A stretch of 64,000 nt of DNA from Cystobasidiopsis lactophilus. Taxonomy: Eukaryota > Basidiomycota > Agaricostilbomycetes > Agaricostilbales > Chionosphaeraceae. The stretch spans positions 2,156,508 to 2,220,507 of the forward strand of contig BCIO01000005.1 in assembly GCA_001599975.1 (NCBI GenBank), given 5' to 3'. Positions 13,097 to 24,720 of the stretch are shown here, in pieces. The translations under genes and the position numbers were made by a program. The notes beneath the pieces are model-generated. The model ran no database searches and had not been told where the DNA came from. It saw nothing but the letters and a program-made list of their open reading frames with translations. Each line of letters begins with the position of its first letter. Position 1 is the stretch's first letter.

Positions 13097-14295
13097 ATGC
13101 CTTCTGCGGAGCCAACTCTTGCGCCACCACGCGTTGGCGTAGACGATGCAGTCGAAGTCAAAGTCAAAGTCAAAGCCTTGCTCTGCGTCGACGTCAGACA
13201 GATGGAGGATGAGAGGCCTAACCAGCCCATCTATCTGTGGATTGTCGCCGACCTAGCGACCGTCTGGCTTGACGAGGGCGGCAACGGTAGCTCTGACGGC
13301 GAAGAAGATCGAGCTGCTGGCGATGCTTTGACGATCCATTACCGCCCGGACACCAGTCTGCGGTCTTTCACGTTCTCGGTGGACCCAAGTGTAACGAACG
13401 CGCTCAAGGTAAGAGCATCTTGGACCTGCCGCGAGCGCAACTCCCAGCTCAATGCTCGGGCGGTTCGATTCATCCAGGCTCTTCAAAAGGACTACGGGCT
13501 GTGGCAAGAGGGCCGTTTGGACAACGTGCAGGACTTCATGGACCGGGTGGCCTTAACTTGGGCCTGGTTCGACGCGTGGGCCAAGCGGCAGCAAGGGTGC
13601 GTTGTCCTGCCCCGCCTTCGAGCTCGCCTCCCGACCAGCCTGCTGATGCGCTGGCCGGGTGTATACAGGGATCCCAAATCGATTGAGGTCCAAGTGTACA
13701 CGCAAGTCGCCGCTCAAGTCCATTCGATATATGGCGGGTTATCGTCTCGCCATGCGTTGTTAATTTCGTTCGCTGACCAGCTCGCGTGTGGCCGACAGCC
13801 AATCTGGCGGACCAGCGAAAGCGTCAATCCCGATCTTGGTGGCATCTACTTGGCCGCTAAGCCATGCCGAGGTGCTTTGCTTGCGCCTCCTCGCCCATGA
13901 CCACCCACGCTTGACACCCTGGCCAATTCTCACCCAGAGATGCCCTCCCTCTACCTGAGCAAATTCAACTGGTCCTCCTCTGGCGTTTCCGCTTAGCGAG
14001 GCTCGTTTGCCTTTATCGGCCGCTGGCCCTCGACATCGCAGGAAACTTTTCTCTGTACTTCTTCACAACAGCGACCATCGCCCTCATTGTCCGCAACACC
14101 AAACTTTCGTTTTTGTCCAAGCTCTTCTCATGGCTGCAGATGTTGACCGTTCCGTCGCTGCTGCTCGTCTGTCTCAATCTGTACTCGTCACCAACAGCAC
14201 GCTTGTACAATAATTTCTTTAGGTCTCGGTCTCGATCTCCTCACGAAAACGGACTCTTTACAGGTGATATGCCAAACGTTTGCCTGTGTACTTGA
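13097..14295 (+). CDS. Unrecognised protein with C-terminal membrane segments
   Basis: The first exon is open from the ATG at 13097 and reads MPSAEPTLAPPRVGVDD, then IYLWIVADLATVWLDEGG, an acidic Gly/Ser/Asp loop and RFIQALQKDYGLWQEGRLDN. Frame changes near 13590-13960 imply one or two introns or a broken gene. A further coding-like stretch in another frame (13961-14215) has two hydrophobic segments, YFFTTATIALIVRNT and WLQMLTVPSLLLVCLNLY, so the product may be membrane-bound. If that frame is used, the last 31 codons and stop fall inside repeat copy B. I do not recognise a family. The gene is exactly bracketed by the two repeat copies, so it may be a recent insertion or part of a local duplication. 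Exon structure and end are uncertain. Confidence 0.45.
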
Positions 14296-14333
14296 AATCT
14301 GCAAAGCGGAACTTTTGTCTTGACCAAGCGAGG
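14202..14333. repeat. Duplicated ~130 bp intergenic module, copy B
   Basis: This 132-base partner of the element at 12889-13015 is in the same orientation and ends 43 bases before the ATG of the next plus-strand gene (14377). Both copies therefore lie just upstream of a plus-strand start codon and just downstream of a plus-strand coding end. Compared with copy A it has extra bases in the AATAATTTCTTTAGG and CTTTTGTC segments. Confidence 0.85.
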
Positions 14334-14376
14334 CGCCTTGTTTACTTACTTCTTGTTCGCTCCCATTCAATCAACG

Positions 14377-15586
14377 ATGGCCGAGAACATGGACGAGTTT
14401 GGCGCCCTCAAGAGTAGTGCCGCATCCGTGCGACCCAATCCATCCAAGGCAGCAAGGCGGCCGCTGGGGCAACGACTGAGCTCTGTGGAGCAGCCGGTAC
14501 GCGTCCTCTGAACTTCACCGCGTTGCATTGGACGATAAGCTCACACCAAGGCCGCTGCAGTCAACCACCAAAGCGACCACAGCAACCCTCTCTAGACCAC
14601 CAATAAAGAAGCCAAGGCCCAGCGCAGCCACCGGCCCTCGTCCAAGCAGCTCCCTCCAAAGGAGGATCGTGCAGCCCTCGTCCGTCAGGCGCTCCGCTCT
14701 CCCTATCCGCGCGTCCTTGGCCACCGCCAGCTTGCTCAAACGTCCAACATCGTTGGCCAAGCCAGACCTTGACTCGAGGCTGTCCTTGGTTCCTGTGGAC
14801 GACAACAAGCAGTCGACCCCTCTCCCCAAAGCCAGCCTCCAGACGCCCGTCACTTCCAAGCGCACCCGCAAGAGCTCTTCCAAGCCTGATTTGCGCAATG
14901 ATCTGGGCCTGCCGACGCCGTCGCTGGTGCGCTCTAAGAAGAAGAGCTCCGGCCACCTGAACGCGGGCAGCTTGAGCAAGCGGAGGACACCTAAAGTATC
15001 GTCGAATTGGGAGGACTTGTTGGCGCCGACCGAGTTCAAAGAGGTCTTTGGTGATTCGCCGGTGAGTCCGATGATGGCGCTTGAGCACGATTATGGACTC
15101 TCATGCGCCGGGACTTCCTTCTCGCAGACGCTGGCAGAGATCGCCCGAGAGTTGGAACGCGTGGATACGCCCTTATCAGACCGTTCTGCTCGTCGGGTCC
15201 CATCTTCTTCCCGCTTGAAGTCGTCCACCAGCAAGTCCGCCTCGTTGGACGACAAAAAGACAATCGCTTCGCAGGTGGCGCTCATCGCGTTGCTCAAAGG
15301 CCAGCTTGCGCAGACCCAAAGCGAGCTCAAGGAGGCGGCCAACCAAGCCGACATCTTGTCACAAGCGTATGAAGAGGAGGTTGGGGCTCTCAAGGCTGAG
15401 CAAGAAGCGTCGAAAGCGCTGGTCGAAGACTGCAAGGCACAGAACCAGGGGAGAGCCGTGGAGAGCTGGAAGGGGGTGTTGGGACAGATTGAACGGGAGA
15501 GGGCCGTGGTCAAGACGGACTACGAACTGGTGCAAGCCCTCAGCCAGGAGATGCGGCTTTGGGAAGGAATGCTTCGCACAATGTAA
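14377..15586 (+). CDS. Unrecognised basic, Ser/Pro-rich protein with C-terminal coiled coil
   Basis: Two exons: MAENMDEFGALKSS to SSVEQP, then a 54-base intron from GTACGC at 14500, then LTPRPLQSTTKATT to the TAA at 15584. The first two thirds are rich in Ser, Pro, Lys and Arg with clusters such as SKRTRKSSSKPD, suggesting disorder and phosphorylation. The last ~110 residues (LDDKKTIASQVALIALLKGQLAQTQ onward to LWEGMLRT) have the heptad pattern of a coiled coil. The general shape (basic disordered arm plus coiled coil, APTEFKEVFGDSP motif) recalls small cytoskeletal or mitotic-spindle proteins, but I recognise no domain and assign no function. It is convergent with sgt2, 138 bases between stops. 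Confidence 0.7.
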
Positions 15587-15724
15587 CAATTGAATGGGCG
15601 TTCTATGCTATTGTATCAATTGCTTGCGTTCCAGAAGAGACGCTTATGCTGGTCTTGGGGTTGCATGGCAAAAGAAATTAAGGGACATGTACGAACGCTG
15701 CGGGATCGGACCTGAGATGAAATC

Positions 15725-17041
15725 TAGCTGTACGCGCCGTTGTTGTTGTTGCTGTTGCCGCTTCCACTGCCTCCACCGCCAGCACCTCGTCCCATTCCAC
15801 CGCCAAACTGCTCGGCCAGACGGCGGATGTTGGGGTCGTTCATCATCGCGCCGATGTCGGGCATTCCTCCGCCGTTGCGCATCGAGTCGGCCTGTGAGGT
15901 GCAGCAAGAAACGAGATCAGACTAGACTGAAGAATGGTAGGGGAAAACTCCTCACCATGCCCCGGAGGGCTGGGTTGTTCATCAGGCCTTCCAATCCACC
16001 GTTGGCCATCATTTGTTGGGCCATTTGCGCAATCATCGGGTTGTTCATCAGGCTGGCCAGATCAGGCATCTGTAGAGTCAATGTACTTCAAGAACATCGC
16101 ATGGCGATATGAGGAAGAAGGACCTACGCCTCCGCCCGCGCCACCGAAGGGGTTGCCACCGGCGCCAAAGGGGTTGCCGGCGGGCGCACCGCGGTCGGCG
16201 ACGGCATCGTCGCCTGTGAAGTCTTCGTCGTCACCAGAGGGCAAGCGCGCCTTGGCCGTCGCCAGAGAGTTTTTCATCGATTGGTTCTGTGGGAACCAAG
16301 TCCGCTCAGCACCATCGAGCACAGGAGCAAAGGTGGCAAGGCAACACACGCTGGGGTCCAACTCGAGGCCCTTTTCGTAGGCTTCCACCGACTCGGAGTA
16401 GCGGCCGGCCGAGTAGAGGGCGTGGCCGAGCCTGGAGTAGGCCTTGGAGAAGGTCGGGTCGACCTCTGCGGCCTTCTTGGCGTCGGCGATGGCCTCATCC
16501 TGCTTGCCGAGCTGGGAGTAGGCAGCGGCGCGGTTGGAGTAGTAGACCGGGTTGGCGGCGTCCTTGCCCAGGGCTGACGTGTAGGCGTCGACAGCGCCCT
16601 GGTAGTCTTTCGAGGCCATCAACGTGTTGCCCTTGGCTTTGAAGTCCTCCGCCGCGGCCTTGTCCCTAGCATTGGCCGGCCCTGAAGCTGCTGCTGCTGG
16701 CGCGGCGGCGGCGGGAGCGGACGACGTGGAGGCTTTGGGGGCGGCGGAAGTTGAGGACGAGGCCTTGGTCTTGAGGTAGACGCCGAGCAGCGTTTCGAGC
16801 GAGGCGGGCTTGATGGAGAGCTCGGACTGTTGCTGGGCGTCGCTGGAGTCGATCTGGAAGGCCTCCTCGATGATTTGCACTGGCCAACGCTTCAACCCGG
16901 GCCCATGTGAAAACCGACGAGACGCTTACTGGCCGTCTCCAGCCCTTCTCGGTCGTCTTCCCTCACAGAACCATCCGTGGTGGCCTTCTGGAGCCACTCG
17001 ACGACACCAAACGCCACTTGTTTGTTCAAATTACTCGACAT
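15725..17041 (-). CDS. sgt2: Small glutamine-rich TPR co-chaperone Sgt2/SGTA
   Basis: It starts MSSNLNKQVAFGVVEWLQKA, the SGTA dimerisation domain that binds Get5/Ubl4A, followed over an intron by IIEEAFQIDSSDAQQQSEL. An Ala/Ser-rich linker leads to three TPR motifs (AAEDFKAKGNTLMASKDYQG, PVYYSNRAAAYSQLGKQDEA, SKAYSRLGHALYSAGRYSES), which bind Hsp70/Hsp90 tails. The C-terminus has NPFGAGGNPFGGAGG, then STI1/Met-rich MPDLASLMNNPMIAQMAQQM and a Gly/Asn tail encoded by a short GTT/GCT-type triplet run near 15740. Sgt2 hands tail-anchored proteins to the GET pathway. Two introns interrupt the second half, near 15900-15960 and 16075-16125; another near 16290-16370 removes a non-TPR stretch. Family call is firm. 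Confidence 0.9.
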
Positions 17042-17415
17042 GGCGACTTTGGTGCGGAACAAGCTTCCTTCGACGATGTTCTTTTGGAGCTGCTCGTCCG
17101 CGTCATCGGCTGATGGTTTGCGTTGAAGTGTTCTGTATTGCAAACGTCTGATTAGGGCAACGAGTGACCGCGCTGTATTCGCGTTGTGCGAAGGCACAGG
17201 CGCACGACGGGGTGGAGGGCGAGCGAGGGAGACATGATAGACGGCCAATTCCCTAGCACGATGTCGCCCGCGTCTTTACATGCCCGAGTAGTATGGACAG
17301 ACCTTCACCCTGAGTCGCAAAACGTGGCCCACAATGCCGCCCAGCTGCCTGCGGACTTTGAGGCTTGCTTCGCGCCACCACCCTCGAAAGTCGAGCTTTC
17401 AAAGCCGCATACAAA
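17042..17415. promoter_or_regulatory. Divergent promoter region between sgt2 and SAICAR synthase gene
   Basis: 374 bases separate the two start codons. No convincing coding frame lies here: the open frame on the minus strand up to 17248 is a shadow upstream of sgt2. The region must hold both promoters and 5' leaders. I see no clear TATA box or adenine-biosynthesis control element. Confidence 0.45.
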
Positions 17416-18512
17416 ATGGCCCAAGCTCTCATCGAAACCAGCTGCCCTGACCTCCAGCTACTGGCCAGGGGCAAAGTCAGAGATATCTACTCGATCCCAG
17501 GCCATGAAGACGTTTTGCTGTTTGTGGCGACCGACCGAGTTTCTGCGTTTGATGTCATTATGAAGAACGTATGGCCGCTCCCGTGCACTTGTAAAAGCTG
17601 TCAAGAGACTCAAAGGAGAATGAGCAGGGCATCCCAAGGAAGGGCGAGCTCTTGACTCAACTCTCTGCTTTTTGGTTTGACCGACTTCGCACCATTGTGC
17701 CCAACCACCTGGTCACCTGCGACCTGGCCAAAATGCCAGAGGTAGTGCAAAAGTACTCCTCGCAGTTGGCCGGCCGGACAATGCTGGTGAAGAGGTGTGA
17801 GGTGTTGAAGTGCGAGGCCATCGTCCGAGGCTACCTCACAGGTACGCCAACTGGCCCCCGACCGCTTCAGCGTTGATCATTAAAGTATTTTTTATCAGGT
17901 TCTGCATACTCGGAGTACCAAAAGAAGCAGACCGTCCACGGCATCCCGCTGCCCCCAAACTTGCCCGAGTCGGTCAAGCTGGCCGAACCCCTCTTTACGC
18001 CGTCCACCAAGGCCGAGGTGGGAGACAAAGACGAAAACATCCACCCGGACCGGTGTAGGCCCCTCTTTCGTTTCGCAAAAGTTGGTCTGACGCGCTGTGC
18101 ACCAGTGTCTTCGATTTTGTCGGACCCTTCCTTCGCTCCTCAGCTCATTCAAGACGCCATTACACTATACACGAAAGCAGCGGAGCACGCCAAGACGGCA
18201 GGGCTGATCTTGGCCGACACCAAGTTCGAGTTTGGGCTATTGCACGACTCGACGACTGGGCGGAAGTCCTTGCTGCTCATCGACGAAGCCCTGACGCCCG
18301 ACTCCTCTCGGTTCTGGCCAGCAGACGAGTGGGCGGAAGGCAAGAGGATGGCGGGCTTCGACAAGCAGTTTCTGCGAGAGTGGCTGACCACCGGCGGCTC
18401 GGACTTTGCAAAGGACGGGAAGGCGGTCGAGATCCCCCAGGAGGTCGTGGAGAAGACGTGGCAGCGATACGTCGAGGCTTTTCAGAGGTTGACAGGCAGG
18501 GACTTCGCATGA
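17416..18512 (+). CDS. ade1: SAICAR synthase (phosphoribosylaminoimidazole-succinocarboxamide synthase)
   Basis: It catalyses ATP-dependent joining of CAIR with aspartate in de novo purine synthesis. Visible landmarks are LLARGKVRDIYSIPG near the N-terminus (ATP-binding glycine region), VATDRVSAFDVIM, RKGELLTQLSAFWFDRL, the first family signature LKCEAIVRGYLTGSAYSEY and the second signature LADTKFEFG, then LLLIDEALTPDSSRFWPADEW and a C-terminus ending in QRLTGRDFA. Length (about 310 residues) fits monofunctional fungal Ade1. Four small introns are needed; one (about 18055-18105) joins ENIHPDR to LSSILSDPSFAPQ. The stop is only 19 bases from the stop of the convergent Apc5 gene, so the two mRNAs very likely overlap at their 3' ends. 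Confidence 0.95.
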
Positions 18513-18531
18513 TGCGGCTTGCCAAATTCCA

Positions 18532-21339
18532 TTACAACGCTGACGCTAAGTTCTCTTCGAAATCGGTCAAAGGGAGCTGCGAAGGGCTGCATGTCTGCGC
18601 GCAGGCCTGAGCCAACCAAGTCTCCATCTCGGCCAGCTCGCGCAGCTTCTGCTCCTCCGCCGAGCGGTCGGTCAGCGCCGCTTCAGCTTTGACCCATTCC
18701 TCGGAGATCAGGTCTCTATTCGAGGTTTGGCCTAGCAGGTGGTAGAGGGCTGCCAAATCAGAGAGCGATGCTGCAAGCTGGACTTTGTGGTCCAGAACTT
18801 GATAGCCTGCACCCCGCACGTAAATTCAGCTGAGGAGCAGACGTTGCGAGTGAACCGACCTCTGATAGCGTTCTCGAAACACGGCACGGCCTTGGGAAGC
18901 TCTTCCACTGCTAAAGCGTTTAGATTTGGTTCTTAGAAGCTCAAATCTTATGCTCACCGTCATTGCTGGCGAGGAGAATCAGCGTCCGTCCCTTGGTACG
19001 GTGTGCGTACGCCAACAGCTCGATATTGTCGCTCGCCATAATCTGCTCTTGCAATGCTTAGGAGAGTTTTGAGACACAGGAGGGTGAACGTACACTGGGC
19101 CAAACGCTTTGGAGCTCGCCCTGAGCTCGTTCGCCGGCGTGCAGATCTAAGAGAACGTCCGCCAGAACAACCCTGGCGATAAGATGCAGCGCTACCAGGC
19201 CTTTCTGCGGCCCGACAGTCTGTTGTCCTTCCTCTTGGGTCAGAGAACTTGGGTCAAGCTGCTCGGAGGGGTCCGGCAACGCAGAGCGAGTGAGGGCTTC
19301 CAAAATGCTCTTCAAGGCCATTGCGGGATTGCCAGCATCCTGATCAAAGAGCACTTAGTAAGTTCCAGAACAAAACACAAGGAAGCGACAAACCTTCAAC
19401 TTCCGAGTGTGCGCAATGAGATACCGGACGGTGGCCTCAGGACTGGAGCGCTCGTTGGGTAATGTCAGAGCCAGCGTGCCTAGGACACTCATGCTGGTGC
19501 TGCGTTCTGAACATGAAGGGTCCAGGACAACCAAACGATCCAAGATGTTTTGCCAGTTCCTTTGGGCGCAGCGTCACAAATAGCTCTCCAGAGACGGAGG
19601 AGAATAAATCATACCTGCGAGTGGCCTGGATATACCAAACCTTCCAGATGGCCTTTTGATAAGTGTCAAAGTCGGCTTTACAAAGGCGATAAAATCCGCC
19701 GCAAGCGGGTCGCAGAGCCAGCGCCAGCGCCGCGTCGTATTCGCCTCGGTGTGCGAGCTGTGGGCACGTCTGAGACCATGGCGGTCGTCTTAGAAAGACC
19801 CAACGCACCTTTACAGCTGCGGAGGCCGTTATCGTGCTTCTTGCTGTATGTTGCAAGGTGTTCTCTTCCCCGAGCGGGCAATCAAACGCCAGATCTTTGT
19901 GAACCTCAGTCAAAGCAGGACTCCCTGCAGGCTCGGAATTAATGCAGAACAATGTTCATATGCGATCCCAGCCTACCGAGGAGTGTCCACAGTTCCGCTG
20001 CCGTGGCTTCCCAACGGAGCTTGTACTTGTCAAACTTGAAGCCAACGGTGTCCGACTGGAGCAAGGCTTTCGAGCGATAAAGGTGACCCAATATTTGTGG
20101 TGTCGGCTCTCCCTGTGGCTACCTTCAGCACCTTTGCACGCAAATCCTACAAAAAAACGCCTTACGCCAGCCAAGCCCTCTTTAATCTGTTGAAACTCGT
20201 CGATAGCCATCATGGACGTGAAGTCTTCGGACCAAAGGCTGTGCGACATCCCTTTGCCTTTGGGATCGACGAAGTCGAGTCTCTTCAACAGGCCATAGCA
20301 TGCTGTCAGAAAAGAGTTGTCCGCAAGCTGGCGAGCGGCGCGGACGGCCTCGTTCAAGGCGTTGCGGGCTAGGAAGTAGGACCCGTCTTCATAGTGGACG
20401 TTGACTAAGTTGAGTAGCGCATGCTGGTGGAGACCCCGTTCCGCGGGCGAGGTCTGCCGGAAGTCGAAGAACCTTTTGAGGCTCTGGTGCGCCTTCAAGC
20501 TGTGCCCGGTCGCGTGGGCGGTCAAAAAGCTTTGAATATCGAGTTAGAACGGCGGGTTTGATGGCGCCGGGGAGGAGCCTCACTCGTCAAAAGCTTTGCC
20601 GCGAGCTTGCTGCGTGCCTTCCGTTGGCTTGCGCCGAAACTCGACTTCGTCCACTTGCATCCCCGAGTCTGAGTTCACCCAATTCGAGATCCTTTGTAGA
20701 AGCTTCAAGGCCAGATCAAACGAGATCTTGCTATACGTCAAAAGGCAGCGTCGGATGAAGAGTCCGACCGGCGAGCGCCGTTCCTGCTTAAGCTGTCAGA
20801 TAAGCCTTCTAAAGCAACCATATCACCGACAACGGGGTTCTGCTCAACACTTCAGGTCCGTACAGAGGGACGGCTGAACAAGGAGTGCGACTGACTTTGG
20901 AAAATGTAGCCGGGTTGACGCCTTCCTCGTCCGGAGGTCGCTCGGTGAGAATATGAGTCTTGAACTTGAAAAAGAAACGTTGTAGAGAGTCGACCTCGAG
21001 TGCTGCCAGCTTGTGGAAAAGCTTGGTGACTGAAGCAATCCCGTGGCTCAGATCCTCCGATTCGACCTCGTTCTCCATTTCGAGACAGCTCAGCTCCTGG
21101 CAGAAAGCGGCAAACGAAGGAGGCGGTGATTTGAGCTGAACAAGGGTGTCAGAGCATGTTCAAACGTAGGTGAAAGCAGCGCCCACATCGTAGATGTAGG
21201 GAAGCAAGAACTCGAAAAGCGGGACATTTGGGGGCCTCAAATAAGCTTCTTCATCCTCTTCCGCACTCTGGGAGAGGTAGTAGAACTTGATAATGCCAAG
21301 GAGCGCTATGTGGTGAGGTTCGAGAGGCATGAAGGGCAT
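18532..21339 (-). CDS. apc5: Anaphase-promoting complex subunit 5 (TPR protein)
   Basis: The start is MPFMPLEPHHIALLGIIKFYY, with a stop upstream in the same frame. An N-terminal helical block (VPLFEFLLPYIYDV, SPPPSFAAFCQEL, FHKLAALEVDSLQRFFFKFK) precedes the diagnostic Apc5 segment RGLHQHALLNLVNVHYEDGS, FLARNALNEAVRAARQLADNS and FLTACYGLLKRLD. TPR-like helices continue to the end, closing DFEENLASAL. Apc5 is a scaffold subunit of the APC/C ubiquitin ligase that drives mitotic exit. The gene is split by many small introns; exons beyond 19000-19950 are only partly resolved and this C-terminal half is the least certain. It is divergent from the Sea4/Mios gene (248 bases between starts) and tail-to-tail with ade1. 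Confidence 0.82.
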
Positions 21340-21587
21340 TTTGGGCAGAAGTCAAGGTCTGTGAACGCGACGCCTTGGTCCAGCGCCGTGGAGTAGTGCT
21401 GTACTTTCAGACGGCCCTCTGTCAAGACAATTGAGCCATTGGTGGACGCGATTGGGGTTCCGCGAGTGGAGGGAGTGGCGGCTGGCGAACAACAAAATGC
21501 GCTGAGTGCAGGTTGTCCTCGGGAGCCATCTGCTTGTACTTCTTGCACTAAGGAGTAGCGCGTTGTTGGCCACGAAGGGCCCTGCCA

Positions 21588-24500
21588 ATGTCCCGCAAGA
21601 TCGCATGGAGCCCCGACCTCAGCTCTCGCTTCGCCGTCTGCTCGTCGACCGAAGTGCGATTGCAGGACTGGAGCGCCGAGAATGCCTCTATCTCTACTCT
21701 GGCTGTCTTGACAGACCTCCCTATCGTTCGAACGCTTGCCTTTTGTCCAGCCAAGACCGATTTGCTCGCCGTGGGCCTCGCCAACGGGAGGACGCTCCTC
21801 GTCAATCTCACCAGCGCGGGGACTCCTCTCGGTAGCGAGCAGCATTCCGCTGTCCAGGCATCGATAACAACACGAACTTCGAGGCCGGTCAACGCTGTGG
21901 CGTTCTCTACCTCGAATCCTAACGTGAGTGTGGTCGTCGTGGGCCCGTGGCGGTCATCTAGGTCTAGCCTGATCCGGCTTCTGCAGTTCATGGCAGTCGG
22001 AATGGACAAAGCAAGAGACCCCGGGCTTGTGCTTTACGACATCAACGAATTCGTCTCTGTGAAGCGCCAAGTTAGCCTGGCAGCGCGGCCCAGCCATCCC
22101 GAATACAAGGCGCTTGCCCAGTTCGGCTCTGCCGAGAGCGTTTCTTCCGTCATCTTTGTCGGTAACTCCTCAAGCCCGCTTTTGGTGGCCGCCATGGCCG
22201 GCAAATACATTCGTGCCTACGACCCGCGCTTTCGCTCCACGGTCGGAGCCGTCCAGCCTTCTTCCTCGGCCACTCAGCTCATCTTCAACACCCGCGTTCC
22301 AGTCACACTCTCCGCTTCTACTCTTGACGACCATGTGTTCCTGTCAACTGAAGACACCAACATCAAGGTTTACGACATGCGGAAAGCGAACGACTGCGTA
22401 CTCTCCTTCTCTGCCAGTGATTCAGTTCCACTAGACCGGTCGAAGCCCGCACCTCTTGTGTCCGCGAATTGGTCACCCGACTTGAGAGGCCTGGTCGCCT
22501 CGGTCGATGCGCTCGGCAACATTCTCTATTCCAATGTTTTTGCAAATGAAGCAAACGAGGGCAATGTGGACTACTCGCTGCTTCAAACGCAATATGGTTC
22601 GCTTCATCTGAGGCTTTACACTCGCGGTCGCTGACATTGCCAGCAGCTGGCTCCTTTTCCCGGTCCCCGATCTCGGCCGTCTTCGCTTCCTCTCCATCCA
22701 GCTCTCGGACCGTACTGGCGTCGGTTTCTCGCGATGGCATTTTTGAGTTTCAGCCACGACAAGAATCCACATACTCTGCGTGGGAGAAGACAAATCGGAT
22801 CGCCGCTGTTAAGGGGAATCAGCTGTCGTTCTTTTCCCGCAATCACGACGGCCCTCGAGATAGGCGATCGACGGACACAGATGGGGAAGACGAAAACACT
22901 CTCGATCTAGATCTGGCCAGTCTGATGCTGGACCGGGTAGCATTGGGCTACTCCGTTGATGTGAGGCAAATGACCATCTCGCAAAGCCACCTGCGCTAAT
23001 TTGGGTCTCTTGCAGGCTGATCTCAACGCTTCGATCACTGAAGGAGGTCTACTACAAGTCATGTGGCAATCTATCGCTCAAGCAGAGAAGGTCACACGCA
23101 GTGTTGGATCAACCAACGTCGATCTCCTCTCTCTTGGAGTTCATGGCTTGCTGGCGAGCTCGCTCTCCTCAGAGCACATCGGATCGGTGATTCGCACTCT
23201 CGACATCAAGATGTCAATCCAGGTGTCCACTCGCATTCTGAACAAGCGGAAGCTTGCGCTCTCCCTGTGCGGCACGCAGTACATGTCTGATGACATCGAG
23301 GCACTTGTAGAGAGGTCATTCCTTACACTACACCACAATCTCTTGATTCTTACGCGGGTCCGGGTCTACAGGCTGGATCAATCGCACCACCCAGAACAGG
23401 CGGCTGCCTACGCCTTGTTCTCTGGCGACGCCAATGCCGCCATCAAAACTCTGATGCGCTCGTCTCGGAGAGATGACCAGTTGAAGCTGCTGGCTCCGGC
23501 CCTCGCTGCGGCCCTACAGCCGTCCTCTGTGAACGACTCCGCTTTTAAGGAGATGTGCACCACCCTTTCGTCCGATCTGGAGTCGCCTTACTTGAGAGCT
23601 ATCTTTGCGTTTGTCGGATCAAAAGATTGGCAGGAGTGAGTCCCTCTGTTCGCCTTCCTGAAAGGGCAAACTCTGAGAGTGAGTTGCAGCGTAATGGAGG
23701 AGCAAGGCCTTCCCCTCGCCGACCGCACAGCCATTGCACTGCGATTTTTGGAAGATGTAATTTGGTCTCTTCTCCTTGAATTTTCCGCGGTCTGACTACA
23801 TGCGAACGCAGGATGATCTGCTCAAGTTTGTCTCTAAGACAACTGGCAAGACGATCGGCTCTGGCGATCTTGAAGGCATTCTTCTCACCGGTCTTGGGCC
23901 AGAAGGCATCTCTCTCATGCAGAATCATCTCGACCGAACAGCAGACGTCCAAACGGCGGCACTGCTGGCGTCTTTCTGCGTGTCTTCCAAGCCCGACCCG
24001 CGGCTGGAGCGGTGGATCGCCTCTTACCGCAGCTTACTGGATCACTGGGGCCTCTACATAGCCCGAGCAAGATTCGATGTCGCACGAGGAGCGCGACAAA
24101 GAGCGAAGCTGACCCTCCAAAAAACCCTTGGGCGGGACGTCTCGGGCGCACCTGTCTTTGAACCCGACACAACTGGCGCCAAACTCTTCATTCGGTGCAA
24201 CTGTGCGTGGTTAACAATCTGATCATTACCCGCCCAGACTGACTCAATTGCGCGACTAGTCTGCAATATCACCATCTCATCTGCCGCCACTTCTACGACT
24301 CGGGGCAAACGGCGTGGCAAATACTCGGCTTGTCCCAATTGCGGCAAGCAATTCCCTAAATGCTGCATCTGTCTGTCCTCGATATCGGTCAGCGACTCTT
24401 TCTCAGAGCCCTCCACCCAAGCGTGGACCTTTTGTTCGCGGTACGTATTCTTCCCTCGCCTCCAATCACCTCACGCTCATTGATATCTCATATCTGACTC

Positions 24501-24614
24501 AGGTGCCGGCACGGTGGCCATGCTGGTCATCTCACGTCGTGGTTCGAGACACACTCTGAATGCGCTGTCGCGGGGTGTATTTGTACATGTCAAGGCCCCA
24601 GGGCAGCAGGGTGA
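21588..24614 (+). CDS. SEA complex / GATOR2 subunit Sea4 (Mios), WD40 plus C-terminal zinc RING
   Basis: The N-terminal half is WD40 propeller-like: [59 protein letters not shown] after an intron, and a strand ending in [11 protein letters not shown]. The middle is alpha-helical ([20 protein letters not shown]). The C-terminus is diagnostic: after short introns it has a Cys-rich [14 protein letters not shown] block, then [20 protein letters not shown] and [11 protein letters not shown] before the TGA at 24612, matching the Mio zinc-ribbon/RING. Sea4/Mios is part of the vacuolar-membrane complex that controls TORC1 in response to amino acids. About eight introns. The last exon is read from 24504, where the alternative frame lacks the cysteines. 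Convergent with the next gene, 106 bases between stops. Confidence 0.88.
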
Positions 24615-24720
24615 AATCCAGGCTATGGCGCAAAAAGATTAAGTCTGGAGGTACATTACAAAGCATCTTGAAGATGGGAAGGACCCAAGAAGTTCAAATC
24701 AGTTTTTGAGTTTAGCTTGT

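Noticed and set aside
12889-14333. The paired repeats as LTRs of a retroelement
   Set aside because: No TG..CA ends, no primer-binding site, and the enclosed gene has no reverse transcriptase, integrase or capsid motif.
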